Shown here one piece after another: positions 22,601 to 37,100 of a stretch of DNA of 64,000 nt (positions are counted from its first letter, which is position 1; each line of letters starts with the position of its first letter). The notes under the pieces were generated by a model. That model was not told the origin of the DNA. It searched no databases and saw nothing but the letters and a program-made list of their open reading frames with translations. Position numbers and translations under genes: made by a program. Source of the stretch: Crambe crambe (Eukaryota; Porifera; Demospongiae; Poecilosclerida; Crambeidae); contig OZ004582.1 of NCBI GenBank assembly GCA_963924555.1, positions 4,898,001 to 4,962,000 on the forward strand, read 5' to 3'.

Positions 22601-25600
22601 CCTTCTGAACTGTTTCTGGCTTTACATTGGCCCCCATGTTACGGATAACAGTTTTGAGTTGTTGATTCAAATGCTACATATGGAGGTCACATGGAATGTT
22701 GCCTCCACGACATCCACGTGACAGCGACTCCACAATAGCTGGGCTTTTTGTCTTTCAGAAAAATTGTAATGCCACTGTGTGCTTCTTTGGCATAGTTTCT
22801 GTGATTTGTGCATTTGAAGATGATGACCAATTTTGTCACCATCTCCTTCACGTATAGTGTCATGAAAGCCATGCCTAATGATAAGAGCTCTGTAGCAGAG
22901 ACATAGGAACCATCAATGAGTAGAATCATCTTTGCAAGTTCTTCCACAGATTCTACTGGCTGTTAGCCTTGCCACATGTGTATGAAGCATGAGTAGCATG
23001 AAATCCTCTCAGCATTCATATCTTTTTCTAAATATTTGTCCTATGAACAAGATTACGGAGCTCATACATTTCTCAGTACTTAGGTAGTTTTGTACAGACG
23101 ATTCCATAGCACCTATAATAATAGACATAAGAAGTTAGCTAACTTCAAAGGGAGTAGTATACCTTATGATTGTCATCCTGGAATGCCAGTCTTAACAATG
23201 TTGGTACAAGTTTCACGAAGTGCTTGCACCCCACAAATACGAGCCACAGTCATCTGATCACCCCTGATTAGGATAGAAAAAAAACCTGCTATCATCAAAA
23301 TCCAATGCACTGCCATTTGGGAGTTTATGCTTCTCAACTGTAGGGACCAAGGTCATAAAATTGATCCAGGATGTAGCTCATATCATTCAGCTTATTTTCA
23401 TTGAACAACAGGACTCCCAGTGGTATCTACAACAGCATAGAGTACATGTAAGAATGATGACGTCTATACTACATTATATATAATACTCACAACAACAGAC
23501 TTCATTGCCATTTCTTTTGAGTGCTTGCTAGGTATATGTGACACGCTATATGAAAACCAGGAATGTTACTCAATAATCAATTTTATGCGCATACAAAGGA
23601 AAAAAATTTTTTTTATCCACTTCTTTTTTTTTCCCTTCCCAGTATCTTCGGTCCTTTGACTGCCTCCATACCAAATCTGAGGAGGAGGGAAGGCTTTGAA
23701 GTGGGCAAGCGCTCGAGTTGAAGTCGCCCACTCAAACCGACATAATTATTTTGACCTACGTGCCCCACGGCCCAAGATTAATATTGAATTACGGAAGGCA
23801 TGCATACGTAGTGCGGAAAAAAGGGAAATTCCCCAGAAATTATATTGACGTGTATGTTGAATCTAGACATAGCTACTGAAATATCTAGCTAGCTACATGT
23901 AGGTATAAGCTATGGTAGTAACCATCCAACTTCTCAGGCCATATCTGGAGGTGCTGGAAGAGTATTATTGTCTCCTTCAACCCCAGGTCCAGCTGGCAAT
24001 GAAATTTTCACTCAAACGGAGCCCTGATCCCAGCAGTGTATATATCCCATCCCAGACTGTTTCCTTTATCACATGAATCAACTAAACAAGCTTTAAAACA
24101 GAGATATGATCATGAAATTCACTAGTATCTAAGGCTTTTCATACATCTATCTGCCCAAAGCTTACCAGATTATGATCCAGGATTGGCCCCATGCCTTACA
24201 CACCCTAGATAACCAAGGCTCTCAAAGATGACAACGCAGTGAAGCAAAACTCACATGGCCTTCTTCCTCTCTCAAACAGCTGGTGCAAAGATTGAAATGA
24301 TGTCATCGCGTTATATGGGCGCACGTAACAATTTACGGAGTATTGTGTCACAACAGGAAGTTCAATGTTTGGACGCGTTTTATTCTGAAACGCTTTGTCA
24401 ATCTCTCTCACTTCAAGCGCTTATAGGTCAGGGATGGTTTAAGATTATAGACTCGAGCTTAGTATCAATCGATAGCTAACGTAGTGAGCTATTGTGTGAT
24501 AGGAATAACTCCGTTTTTGAATTTTTGAGTAACATTCCTGGTTTTCATATAGCGTGTCACATATGCTGAGGAACAGATTTATAGCTTGCTGTTTGTAGTG
24601 GTCCATGTAATGAGCGAGTATCTTACATGCATATACAGTGACCAAGTAACGATACCAAGTTAGGCCATACTCACCAAGACACTAACACCATCAGTTCATT
24701 TTAGCATAGAGAGTTCATTCGATGAAGGAAGAAGCACAGCTGACATAAGCTGGTACAGCATCAGAATATGATGAGAGAGAGAGTACGAGTACTCTCTAAG
24801 TAGTGTGCCCCATTGGACTATTTTCTTTCATAACTCCAGAATACTTCCCTCCTACAGTAAGCAACTCCTAACTTGAAGACAGTGTGCTAGGACTCAAGTA
24901 TGAAGAGCAGAAGACAAAGCAGTATCATTTTACAGCGACTACTAAAATTGCTGTTTTCATCTGGTCGATCATCATCATCATCAAACAATTTATTTTTATA
25001 CTACACTACTCAAAATTGACTGTGCTATAATCCTTTAGCACATCATTTTCCACTTTCAACCTACAATGTGGCAGACATGCCCCACCCGTACACATAATTC
25101 TTGGATCTTGACCTAACAACTGACTACTCTCTTGTTGGTCTCTTGATGCTCAGAGGTACTAGTCTGGTTATGAATCAAGCCTTGATGCAATACTAATCAA
25201 GTATATCAGGTACATGCATAATACCAGTATAAAAAAATAGTACAGCATTAGCCAGATCACATTCATTTCGGCTCATACAATATTATGATGAAACTTCCAA
25301 TGAACTACATAGCTACAATTAACTTGGATAGCAGGATCACAGCATCCAGTTGCCTATAATAAAGACAAAAAAGGTAATGTTACATACCATATAGAAAAAT
25401 TAATAAAATGTAATGTTTCTGCTCTTACATGCACTCTACTTCCCATCTCAGAACTTGCTACTGTCATAAAAGAGCTGGAATTTCCGAAATTATATGAAAT
25501 CTTCTCTTTCCCAGCCATTGCTCAGCAAATGCTGTCCAGCCATTGCTCAGCAAATGCTGTTACGGAACGGAACGCCTTTTTCCCCTAGCTACGTTGTTAG

Positions 25601-27989
25601 ACGTCACGTACTAACACGTTATATCGCTGACCCTTTCCCAATTCATGCATGCTACAAGAGCTTACGAATACAGCACTAAAGTAGTCTCGCTCGGGCCAGA
25701 CTCTCACATGTACTGTAGGTATGTGCAGGAACGACTGAGCCAACCTTTGACCTCATAGGCTCCTGCAAGGGAGCGAGTACAGCGAGCATTAGGTGAATGG
25801 GATATACTATTCATGCACTGTTGTGACTCTAAGGCTAGGGAACACTCACCCAGCTTGCAGTGCAGGTTCCCTAAGGCAACCAGAGAGTAACAAGTATAAA
25901 TATCACTTTCAAAAATATTTTTGAGTGTTGCCACTGTAGCATATTGGTTAGTGCTGAATGCCTGGTCATGGGTTCGAATCCCAGAATTGTTGCTTCTTTT
26001 TTTGCTTTCAGAATTTCAATCTTTGAAAATTTTCTAAGTGCCTAGACGTACAAAGGCACAAAGGTCAAAGGTTGGCTCAGTCATTCCTGCACATACCTTC
26101 TTTTGTGGTCAAATTCCTATACCGACTTTGTTCTGCTGTGCATAAAAAATCGCATCACAGTACGTCATGACTCAGTTGAAATAGTGTGAGCAAAAAGATG
26201 GCTCAAGATTTCTTGAAGCTATTCAAGAAGTTGGACGTAGGCTTGGCTATTCAATTCTAAAAGTCAACAAATAGAAGCAGTAAGCTCCTTCATGAAAGGA
26301 CAATCACTATTGATTGCATGCAGCTAGATAAATGAGGCAGCAATTATCTGCTCGCCAAGTAAAGACTACATGCGTGCTCAAATTGGATGATGTATATACA
26401 CATTTCTGCGCATGCTATCCATGATTTTCATGGATTTCTAGAACAATATTACCAAACTACTAGAGGAATGTATGGGGCAAGTATGATGTGTATACATGTC
26501 CCCTGGCAGATATTCGATGTAGTCTCTCCCGTTGTTCAGCACGTCCAGCTTGATCCCCTCAGACTGAACACACGTTCCTCAGTTGTTTCTGCTAGCCTTT
26601 TCACGCTCTCTTCGCCTTTGCAGCTGTACTTTTCTACATTCATTATCCACTCCCTAAACAGTAGCCCTGCGCATGCGTGAATTGTAGATTTGTTGCACGT
26701 GCATAGAAGAGAAACACATTTATATGGGCTCAAATGACCGACTGACTAGTGTGCGGCTTGCTCATGCTCGCCCCAATGACCAACTTCACTCCCTTTATAT
26801 CTCATCTTGGCCTGTCGTGGGAGTGAAGTAGGAATAGTTTGGTGATGCTCAAAAAAGAAGCAAACAAGGATAGGGCTCCTGCTCATTTTAGAAACACATA
26901 CACAATTACTGTATTGGTATTAAGCACTCTTAGTGTGTGCTGAGAGTTAGCACTTCAGTGCTAACCATTTTATCCTATCTTGGTATGCATTTCTTTTTGG
27001 GAGGGGGAGGGGGGGTTAGTATTCATAGGATACAATATTAACTTCTATGCTTATTAATTTTCACAGTAACGAGTTTTGGCAGAGCATGTGCTAATGAGCA
27101 GATAACTGTGTACTGTGTTGGTGAAGGTGCAGTTGAGTGGACTAGTGATCTAGCTATTGGTCAAACCAGTATTTCATTTCGAGTGGGAGTTGATGCACGT
27201 GGAGAGACACGAACTAGAGGGAATGCTACTGGAGAGCTTGTTAGTGTGAATGTTACTACCAATACTATCAACTCGTCTTTGGCCTACAATGTTAGTGATG
27301 GAGTGATCATCTGTACTGATGGCAGTGGACGGTCTTCATCATATGTTCATCCAATATATCAGCGTAGGTTTATTATAATTATACGTAGTATGTGATAATA
27401 TGAGGTGGGTATTTACCATCAGAGGGCATGCAATCATTATCTGGACTAATAGCAGTTTTAAATAATATATTTAGTTATAGTGAAAGAAATCAACTGGATC
27501 TCTCTCAGTAATACTTGTTGGTTTGAAACATGTGACCACTTTACGCATTTGAATATCAAAATGATATTCATTGACCATATTCCACATTTCAAGCCCAGCT
27601 AGGTCACATACAGTAGTGCCCAACTATGGTATTTGTTGGCAAGTTAAAGTGCAGTGCATGGGTGGGTCATAGCACACTCAAACCTTTTGCGATTCAAAGT
27701 TCAAATGGCTTCTTTGATCTTCGGGCTGGGCATGACACAATACTAATTACACATTTCATTGAAAATGAGAAAAATATTTCTGTGAAATGAAATTACATAC
27801 CAAGTAGAAAGAAATACGTAATGTAATCTAAATAAATAATCAAAGTGTGTTTCTTCCCTGAGTACCACAGAGCTTCGCTGCCATCACAGATCTCTAAAGT
27901 ACCTTCGTCCTTCTCCATGCTATTAACTTAGAGCACCTAACTCTACTTTGTTTTTGACTGCGCATCAGGTCAGAAGTTGTACTATGATC

Positions 27990-28071
<82 letters not shown>

Positions 28072-29719
28072 CGTTAAAAGTTATCAAACTTACCTAAGGC
28101 CACACCAATTAGAGGCTCGGGCGAAAATATGCTGACTGATGGGTAGGTAGGTCGGTTTGAAAATGATAATGACAATAATTAGACATGTCAAGCACTGATG
28201 GACAGAGGAATCATGAATGCACTTTTCTTCATCATCCCTATCCTTGGCATGCAATAATATCTAAAGTTTGGCTGAAAGCTTAGTACTGACTTATTGTGAA
28301 GTAGTAAACAATTTGAAATTTCTACAGCAATCATAGCATTTTAATATTGCAATGCAGAAATTAGGTGTGCTTTATCTAGAGTATCATTATTGAATGCAAT
28401 CTTGATTTTAGTGGGTCGGTAGGGCCCGAGCAACATAAAATCGTATTGGTATGGCCTAATTGGTCAGTGATAGCTAGTCAATACGTTTCACCACTTGTGG
28501 GGCATTCTTTATGGTAGTGACTCAATTTGCAGCTAACAAATGTTATTTTTTTGAGCACACTGAACTTTAAATTGCTGATCAAATCCAATTATTAGTATGG
28601 AATTAGGAGATGTGTTCTGTTCTGGTTTTGTTTGTGGTTTTCTTTTTTCAAGCATACTAAGTAGAAAAATGATATTGCGAAAAGAGCTGAATAAGCAATG
28701 TGAGTATTATGCCCCTGCATGAATCAGTGTGCGAAGTTTCGAACTAGAATCGGACAGTTCTAGTTTCTTGCTTCCTGGTGCTACAAAGTGCCAACTATAG
28801 CCCAGAGAAGAGCAATGATGCAGACAGCTTAGTTAGTTTATATTTTTGAGTATAAGCTTATAAGCTTGACTACCAGAAAATGGGGTCAAGAAATCCGCAC
28901 TGGAAGCGGAGAACTCAACGCAACATCTGTTAAGGTATGTGGTTCTGATATTATGCTTATGTGGGCAGTTTAATAAACTGTTTATAGTTCGACTATAGCC
29001 GAGAAGATTACTTGAAGAAAAAAGATCGGATCTTTGAAATACTCCAGAAGATGAAGAAGTCTCACCGAACTGTCTGTGTTTTCTTGATGGCGAAGATAAC
29101 ATATAATTATAGTGAGTAATGAGATGGGAATTAGAGTGCCTGTAAGAGCAGAACATTACATTACTAAGTAGAAGGAAAACTGAATAAGCATGGGAACATT
29201 ATTTCCTAATTGGTTTGTGGAATTTCAGCAATTTTCCACGTGACTCTGCTGTTGGATTATCCATGCACAAAGCTTTCATAGCTAGCTTTAGCGCTATGTT
29301 TGAAGCCTTTCTAATTAGTCAAGCATTGATTCAAATAACGTACATAGCTACATAGAGAAAAGAAATGGCATCCTGCTACGTAGCCTCACTGAACTATCTG
29401 TGTTTTCTTAGCAAAGGCTGATGGCATATAATTTATACTCTAGTACGATTGTAGTAAGTACTGAGATGGGAATAATATAGCTCTAGAGTGCCTGTAAAAA
29501 ATGTTGAGTTTAGCCAATGGCTTCTACCTAGGGAGAGCAGGCAATGGGGGCATTAAAGGTTTTTATGATAGTATTGCTGAGCAGAACTGCATGACACCTG
29601 GAATTTCACTGGTCATTTGTCTGCCAGACCAAATTCTTCCATTTGGCCTATAGCAACCATCGCCAATTGTAGTGTTTTTGCTGCTGCTATTTGACACAAA
29701 TTACTGCATTACTGTGCAC

Positions 29720-29752
<33 letters not shown>

Positions 29753-32700
29753 AGAACATAGTTCAGTGGTTTTACAGTGTTTCTAACTGACTTAGAAAGA
29801 CAGCAAGTTTTCTAAGTGCCTATTAGACTATACCTAGTCTGAATAGAGCAATTTGATTGGTCAGTTGCAAGTTTCTACATAAGTACTTAGATCACAAAAC
29901 CACAAAATCCTAAGGCACTTAGAACTCAAAACCACAATGGCCCCAGGCACTTACAAAACCACAAACTGCATTTTTAGCTTGGATACAATAGCAACAATGA
30001 CAACTTGAACGGTAAAGATAGTGGGTGGGGTTTCGAACTTAAGTTGAAGAGAAGCTAGTTTCTTGTATTATGGTGTTAGGAAGCTCCAACCGAAGCTAAA
30101 AGAAGAGTAAAAAGGTACCGAAAGTAGTGCAGACGGCATAGATGGCATAGTAAAGTTCATATTTCCAAGCGTAATTTCAACTTAGCTTGCATTACGAAGC
30201 TTTTCATCGCCGACAAACGATTCATTAGAAGCCAACAGAAGGTCAGCCACACCCAGTTCCTCTTCACCTCTGACCTTGCTGCTGGCAAGAAGTCATTGAA
30301 CGAGGGAAAAAAGTCGTCTAGTTCAGCCATGAAGATTAATATTCTCTCAAGGTAACTACATGCGCGCACGCATATAGTCTAAATGAGTTAGACACCTCGG
30401 CCAATAGAATCTACAGTTTTAGAAACCTTCAGGCCCTTGGGTAGATGCCTCACTTTGCTCAGCCTCTACAGCCCAAGGGCCTGAAGGTTTCTAAATCCTG
30501 TAGATTCATGATGTCTAACTATTATTTAGACTATGGCATCCACTTTGAAGTTTTGACCACAATTAGGTTTTTAAAACAGCGTAACTACCAGCCATCAGGG
30601 CATTAAACTAATTAATGACCACTAGAGCAAGACTAGCCTGAACTATAAGCACCTTAGTTAGGGTTGCTATTCTCAAGGGCTGTTTTTATAGTGTCAAACT
30701 CTCAGAACTTTCAATGGGTTTCACTGTGGTTTTAAAAGAATGCAATTATTTGTATATGAATATGATTATATTTTGCATTTCTTTAAACTTCACTAAAATA
30801 GTGGTATCCTTGAATTGCTTGAAAAGTGTAAAAAAGTGTGGAGTGAAAATAAAAATTAATCATATTCATGATCACTAATTACATCCTGTAGAAACCCAAC
30901 AAGACTACTGAATGTTTCACAGTATCTCTCATAGTACCTTCACAAGTGGTCGTTAAAAAAATATTAATTAAAAATAGTTAATTATGTGATAAAGGCTTCT
31001 AATTTGGCATCGACTTAGCTATAGGATGAAACTAAGCAATGAATTTTTTTATCTGGGTTATACGGACATTAGTATGGAGGAAGGGAAGGGCTAAGACAGG
31101 AAGTAAAAAGTGGGCGGAGTTACGCTAATACATTTGTAAAGTGGCAAGTTTTGGAGCCAGGGAACCCCCCTTAATTTTGTGGTGGGTAATAATAGCAAAT
31201 TGACATGCAGCCACATGGTATATACAACTATAAATGAGATGGTGCTGTACACAAAACTTGAAGACTAACATATTACGTTTACCTACATGCATGCCCGTGA
31301 AAATAAAGTAAGGAATCTGAAGGTGTTACAGCTCACTGACACAGATAGCTACCACTGCCAGTATGAGTCCCCATCCATTCCCTGTTACAACCATAAGTTA
31401 CTTACTCAAGGAAGTTCAACTAGCAAACAGAAAGTGAGTGCTGCCACAAGTTAACTGGCTACTGCACTGCACTGGCATATGGGTAGTCACGTGCCCCCCG
31501 GGCTACATGGCCATATGGGTGTGGCCGTGTTGGGGTGAAAGGTTAAACCAGGACTTGAAAAAAATTTAAGTCAGAAGTACGTCCAAAAAAAAAATTAGCC
31601 TTAGCCGGCCATAGTCTACAGTTGATTTCACTTCCCTTGGAACTTCCGTGAATATATCCGTGGGGTGTGGCTCGTGAGAGAGAGAGGCGCTATCTCCACA
31701 CGCTCTTTGCACAAGAGCTAGTTCAGAACAAGAGTTTCAAGTTGCTGCAAAGAGCGTAAAGATAGCTTCACTCTATCACCTGCCACGCCCCACGAAAAAA
31801 CCACGGAAGTTCCATGTGAAGTGAAATCAACTGTAAGTCCCATGTGAAGTGAAATCAACTGTAAGTCGGTTAATGCCCTCAGTCTCGGAGTTCCACTATT
31901 TTAGGACCTTCCAGCTATTGCCTATGATGACCTCGGCTTCACCCTCAGTCACCATAATAGCAACAGCTGGAAGGTCCTAAATAGTGAAACTCCTCCACTT
32001 CGTGCAATAACCTATACATAAACTATACATAAACGCACTGTTCACCAGGCTATGAATAACAACAGTTTTAGGTTTTCTGAAGCTGAGATGATAATAATGA
32101 AGATGACCTGAGATAATGATCAGATAACATTGCCATTAACTAGTTATTACTAAAGAGTTTATTTCTGTCTCTGTATTATGTTGGTAGTTTATAGCTGACT
32201 GTTGGAAGAAGATGATTATGAAGATAATGACATTGTCATTAACTATTACTATTTCTGTCTCTGGGTGATTGTTGGAAAATGAAGAAGTCATCTGGCTTGG
32301 TCACAAGGAAACTTCATAACAATTTTCCACTGGAAGAAATTATTGTCTAAGGCACATTTGTTATTTGTTCAGTATTTTCATACCTTCCGCTAGCTTAGCT
32401 AGTTCACTGTCGCTAGCAAAAACAAAACGTGGGTGGAGGAACTCATTAATAGCTGGGTGTGGTGGGCATGGGAGGAGTTCGAGTTGAGCCTCGTATAGTC
32501 ATCGTAGTCTTCGCGAACGGGCTCGAGAGCACGAGGCTCTGTAGAGTTGGCGTCTGAATAACCTCACATCCCAGGACAGGGACAAGCTATGGCAGGAATT
32601 TTCATTTTGTTTCGTAACTAAGGGGTAGCTAGCTAGCTAAAACTACAGACCGACCAATGAAATCGTGCGGCCTGGGGATATATAACGGTTAGAACACGGT

Positions 32701-34080
32701 AGTCCTGGTGATTATGGCCAAATAAACCACCTTATCCTCGGGCTGTGCCCTCGGATTCGGTTGTTTATTGGCCATAATCATCAGACTACCGTGTTCTAAC
32801 TATTACATAGTAGGTTTTCTAAGTGCCTCAGGCTCTTAGAAAACCTACTGTTAGGCATTATCTTGTTTATGTTACTATAGCTACTAATGTGATCACCAAG
32901 GAGATGTGTAAAAAGTATTGACTGTTTCTTTTTGTGTTTTGTATAAGTAAATATAATCATGATCATGGAATGATTAAGATAGCTAGATTTAACTACATAC
33001 ATAGCTATGATATGATTGAAGTTTGTTCTATCTAAGTTAGACAGCAGTTTATACACTTCATAGACGCCACGTAGACGTTTCGTAGACAACATTAGAACGC
33101 TAGAACGCTTTGTAGACACTGTTGAGAAAAAACTGTCTTGCTGAGTTGTGGTGGGCATGGTAAGATTATTTGGTAAAGGGTTATTCTTGACATCTTTAGC
33201 CACGCCCCTTGAAAATGGTGGTGGTGATGAACGACCAGATGAAAACAGCGATTTTAGAAGTCACTATAAAATGATACTGCTTTGTCCTCTGCTCTTCATA
33301 CTTCAGTCCTAGCACATTGAAGGTGTTCTGTCTTCAAGTTAGGAGTTGCTGACTGTAGGATGGAAGTATTCTGGAGTTATGAAAGAAAATACAAGTATTA
33401 GTCCAATGGGGCAACCCGTGCCATCCCTACTTAATAGACTATCGTATTCTCTGATTGTAATGCTTCAAAAACTATGATTACCAATGGCAGCTTATGGTAA
33501 TGGATTCAATACCAACATACATGAGAGTAAAAACATTTCTTCTGAATGAAAGAATGATGTAGGCTTGAGTACATGACTATAAAAAGTACGGAAACAAGGT
33601 GTTGGCTATGTACTGACCCTACATCGCTGCATGACTACTCTGCTAACTGTCATAAAGTTGACATAAACCCTACATTGCTGCTGCCATACTATCCTTTTTG
33701 GCTACACCTTGCAGCGATGTAGGGTTTACGTCCAGACTGAAGGTAGAAAAAAGTTATTGATAATAATACACAAAGCTCTAACTATTATTTGTATGTACAG
33801 TGGTTAAAAGAAGACTTCATGGGCTATTTGAATTCATAGGAAGAGTCTTCTGGATACACTCAGAAATGCACCTGACATTAAGACAGTCAAAAAACTTGTC
33901 AAAATATCTGATAAATTCTTCAGTTTTTTTGGTTTCTTCCAAAGAATAGTATGAGAGAGCATTAGCAACAGTTGAACTCGGAACCTGCAAAGTGATCACA
34001 ATGATAATAATAATACATTGAGTGGAACCTCTGAATTAGAAGTGTGTGTACGTATGTGTACATGTGTGGTGTGGGAAGGG

Positions 34081-34114
<34 letters not shown>

Positions 34115-37100
34115 CACTACAACAACTTATGCTGCACGGTTAAGAACTCACTTGTGCAGCCAAACTAACTCGCATTCTTGAATAAGAATTTAAGTGCACA
34201 TGTTCCTTTTTAAGTTTTTGTATCAAACTAAGACCTGAATCAAAATTAGACTTGTGATAGAGGTCTTGTATGTGAGTCCAACTGATATGCTTTCCATAAT
34301 TCTGTGAAATTGATTGATTCCCGTGTTGACTTTATCTCGCATTTGCACGCTAAAGCATGCTAAATCGCGACAATAAACGGCACATGTAGATGTTATTTTA
34401 CATGAGATTACGCGAGATTATTGCCGTTTCCACGCCTTTTTCTGTGGAATTATACAATAAAGCGTGCTTAGCGCGTATCTCCGACGTATTATTGCGTATT
34501 TACGCGCTTTAGCAGATCATACGCGTAATTGCGCGCTGAATTCTACACGGGTTATTATTATGATACTGTTATTAGCTATAGCTATAGGTATTATACTTAC
34601 CCAAAGAGCTCTTGTACATTTGTGAAAAAATGAATTTGACCAGCAGTTATGAGTGGTTTTAATCAAGTGAGGAACATCTGACATAAAGAAAACATCTCTT
34701 CTTTCATTGCTGTAGGGATTTAGAGTCTTGTATGTCAATTCTCTGTGCATTTTTCTGTTGGTTGATGCTCCATCACACATTATAACCATAACCTTTAGGC
34801 CACACTCCTCAATATTCCGAACTGCATCCCACACTAGAATGAAGAAGGTATGTCCTACTGCTCCAGTGGTTGGAAACTGAGCATAAGGAAATTCTAAGTT
34901 TGAAAAAATACCCCGAACCATGAATGTGAGCATGTGTGTTGCTATATTATCACTGCAGGCTCATAATCATTTTTCGTCTTATATTGACGTTCGAAATTCA
35001 AAAGATTATTATTCATCTCACCTAGGTCTACAAATCCAATTAGTTACTATTCCTACTTCACTCCCATGATCAAGGGCCAAGGGAGTGAAGTAGGAATAGT
35101 ATCTCGTACTTGAATTGGTAAGGGTCACTTCACTAAGTTCACTCTCTTGCATGCAGTTATAATACATATTCCAGCTAGATTTTTGGGCCATACTGCTTCG
35201 ATGCTGCAGTACTTGGTTTTCATAATGAAGCTGCAGTTATAATAGCTATAATAATTATTATGTGCTAAATTTGTGGTCATCCCTACTTCACATTTTTATT
35301 TCGAAGAAATTTTTTGCATTCACTTGTGTACATACGCACGTCAAGCACATTATTATATAGATAAGGGGATTACTTGACTGAAGTTCACTCTCTTGTTGCT
35401 GAACTTTTTTGAACTGCATACAGCCATCCTTACTTTTTTTTTATTTGTCATTTTTCTACTTGGTATGCGTTTGTTACAAAACAACTAAATAATGTAGATG
35501 TTTCTGCTCTTACATGCACCCTAGAGCTTCATTCTTCCCATCTCAATACTGACTACTGTCATACTAGAGCCAAAAATACATGCCATATTCTCTTTCTCAG
35601 CCATTGCTCAGCAAATACTGATAGTTTAGTGAGGCCAGTGGAATGGAACACCATTTCCCCCCTAGCTACGTAATTAGATGTCACATACTGACGCTTAATA
35701 TTGGTGACCCTTACCCAATACCCACATGAGTTGCTGCAGAGATAGTTTAGTGAGGCTAGATAGAGCTTAGAAAGGCTTCATATAATAGCACTAAAGCTGA
35801 AAAATCACAAGGCAGGCTAAGCTTTTCTGCCTATATGCTTGCAAATATATACTAACTATCTATGCTACCTTCGGTACCTTGTGGCTTTAGTTGAACTAGC
35901 TTCTCTCTAGCTCCAACTCTAGTTGGAAACCCCACCCCTTGTACAGCAGGTTCTAAAACAGCATTATTATTTTTCTACTTGGTATGCAGTTACCTCCAGA
36001 GTTCTTCAATAATGGGGACCAGGTCTGCCATGACAGCAAATGGGGGAACTTTTGTTATGCAGAGTAGAGATTTTTCTATCAGAGTTGATCCCATGCTCAA
36101 ATAAATAATTTCACTGAGCTTGTTCTCTGGTAGGATAACTTTTGTTCCACAAACATACAGTCCTCTTTGCATTGCCTCAACTTATTGACTGACAGTGTGC
36201 AATATTACTGGCGGACATCGGCCAATTTCCGGACAATTAATTTGAATGACCACGCGAATTATCACGTGATCGGTCAACGTGGCCTAGCAAAGAATTTTGC
36301 AGCTGCTCCTTTCAGCTTTAGCAAGCGAGTGCCAGTAGCTAACTGTTTACTGTTTCTCTCGAGATTCTTCGGTGCTAGGTGTCGATTTTAGGGGCGAGTT
36401 GTAGCTATTTGTTGTTAGCTAGCTGGTAGACTCGACTTCCGAGTCAGAAGCGGAGTCTAGCTTGAAGAAAAGAAGTGTTTCCTTTGCAACTTACCAGAAA
36501 TGGCTGCAGGACTTCGACAGAGAGCTTAAAACCCTGAGCTGGCTTGAATGTGACACTACTTTCAAGGGAGGAAAGAAGATTGTAACTCAACTGAGATGCA
36601 GTGTCTGTTCAAAGTTCGAATCAAGGATCGAGGGTAGGAGGAACTACAGTGCCAAGTGGATCAGGGGAGCTGACTCTGTTCGTACAAGCAGCATACGTGA
36701 TCATGCAAACAGTGACCAACACCTTCATGCGACATCCCTTCTACAAAGAGAGTGTGCATCAGCTGAAGGACGAAGCTTGGCATCATTTGCTCCAATTGCA
36801 AAGGCTCTATCTACCATACCTGAGGATGAAAGGGTAAAATTACGTTATAAATTTGATTTAGCCTACTTCATTTCCAGAGAGAAATTGTCCTTTCGAAAGT
36901 ATCCTCAGCTAGTTAAGCTGGAGGCCAGGCATGGTGTAAATATTGGCACTAATTACGTAACTGAGACATCTTGTAGAGAATTTACCCACTACATTGCAGA
37001 CAGTGTAAGACAGCAGCTGTGTAACTGCCTAAGTACTGTTAATTTTTTCTCCCTTCTACTTGATGGTTCAACTGATTGTGGGAATATTGATAACGAACTA

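Noticed and set aside
25934-25995. Possible tRNA gene
   Set aside because: A and B boxes are present but the acceptor arms do not pair and it sits inside a MITE.
28833-29156. Ser-rich frame of 107 codons on the - strand
   Set aside because: Runs through dispersed repeat copies, no known motif or splice borders.
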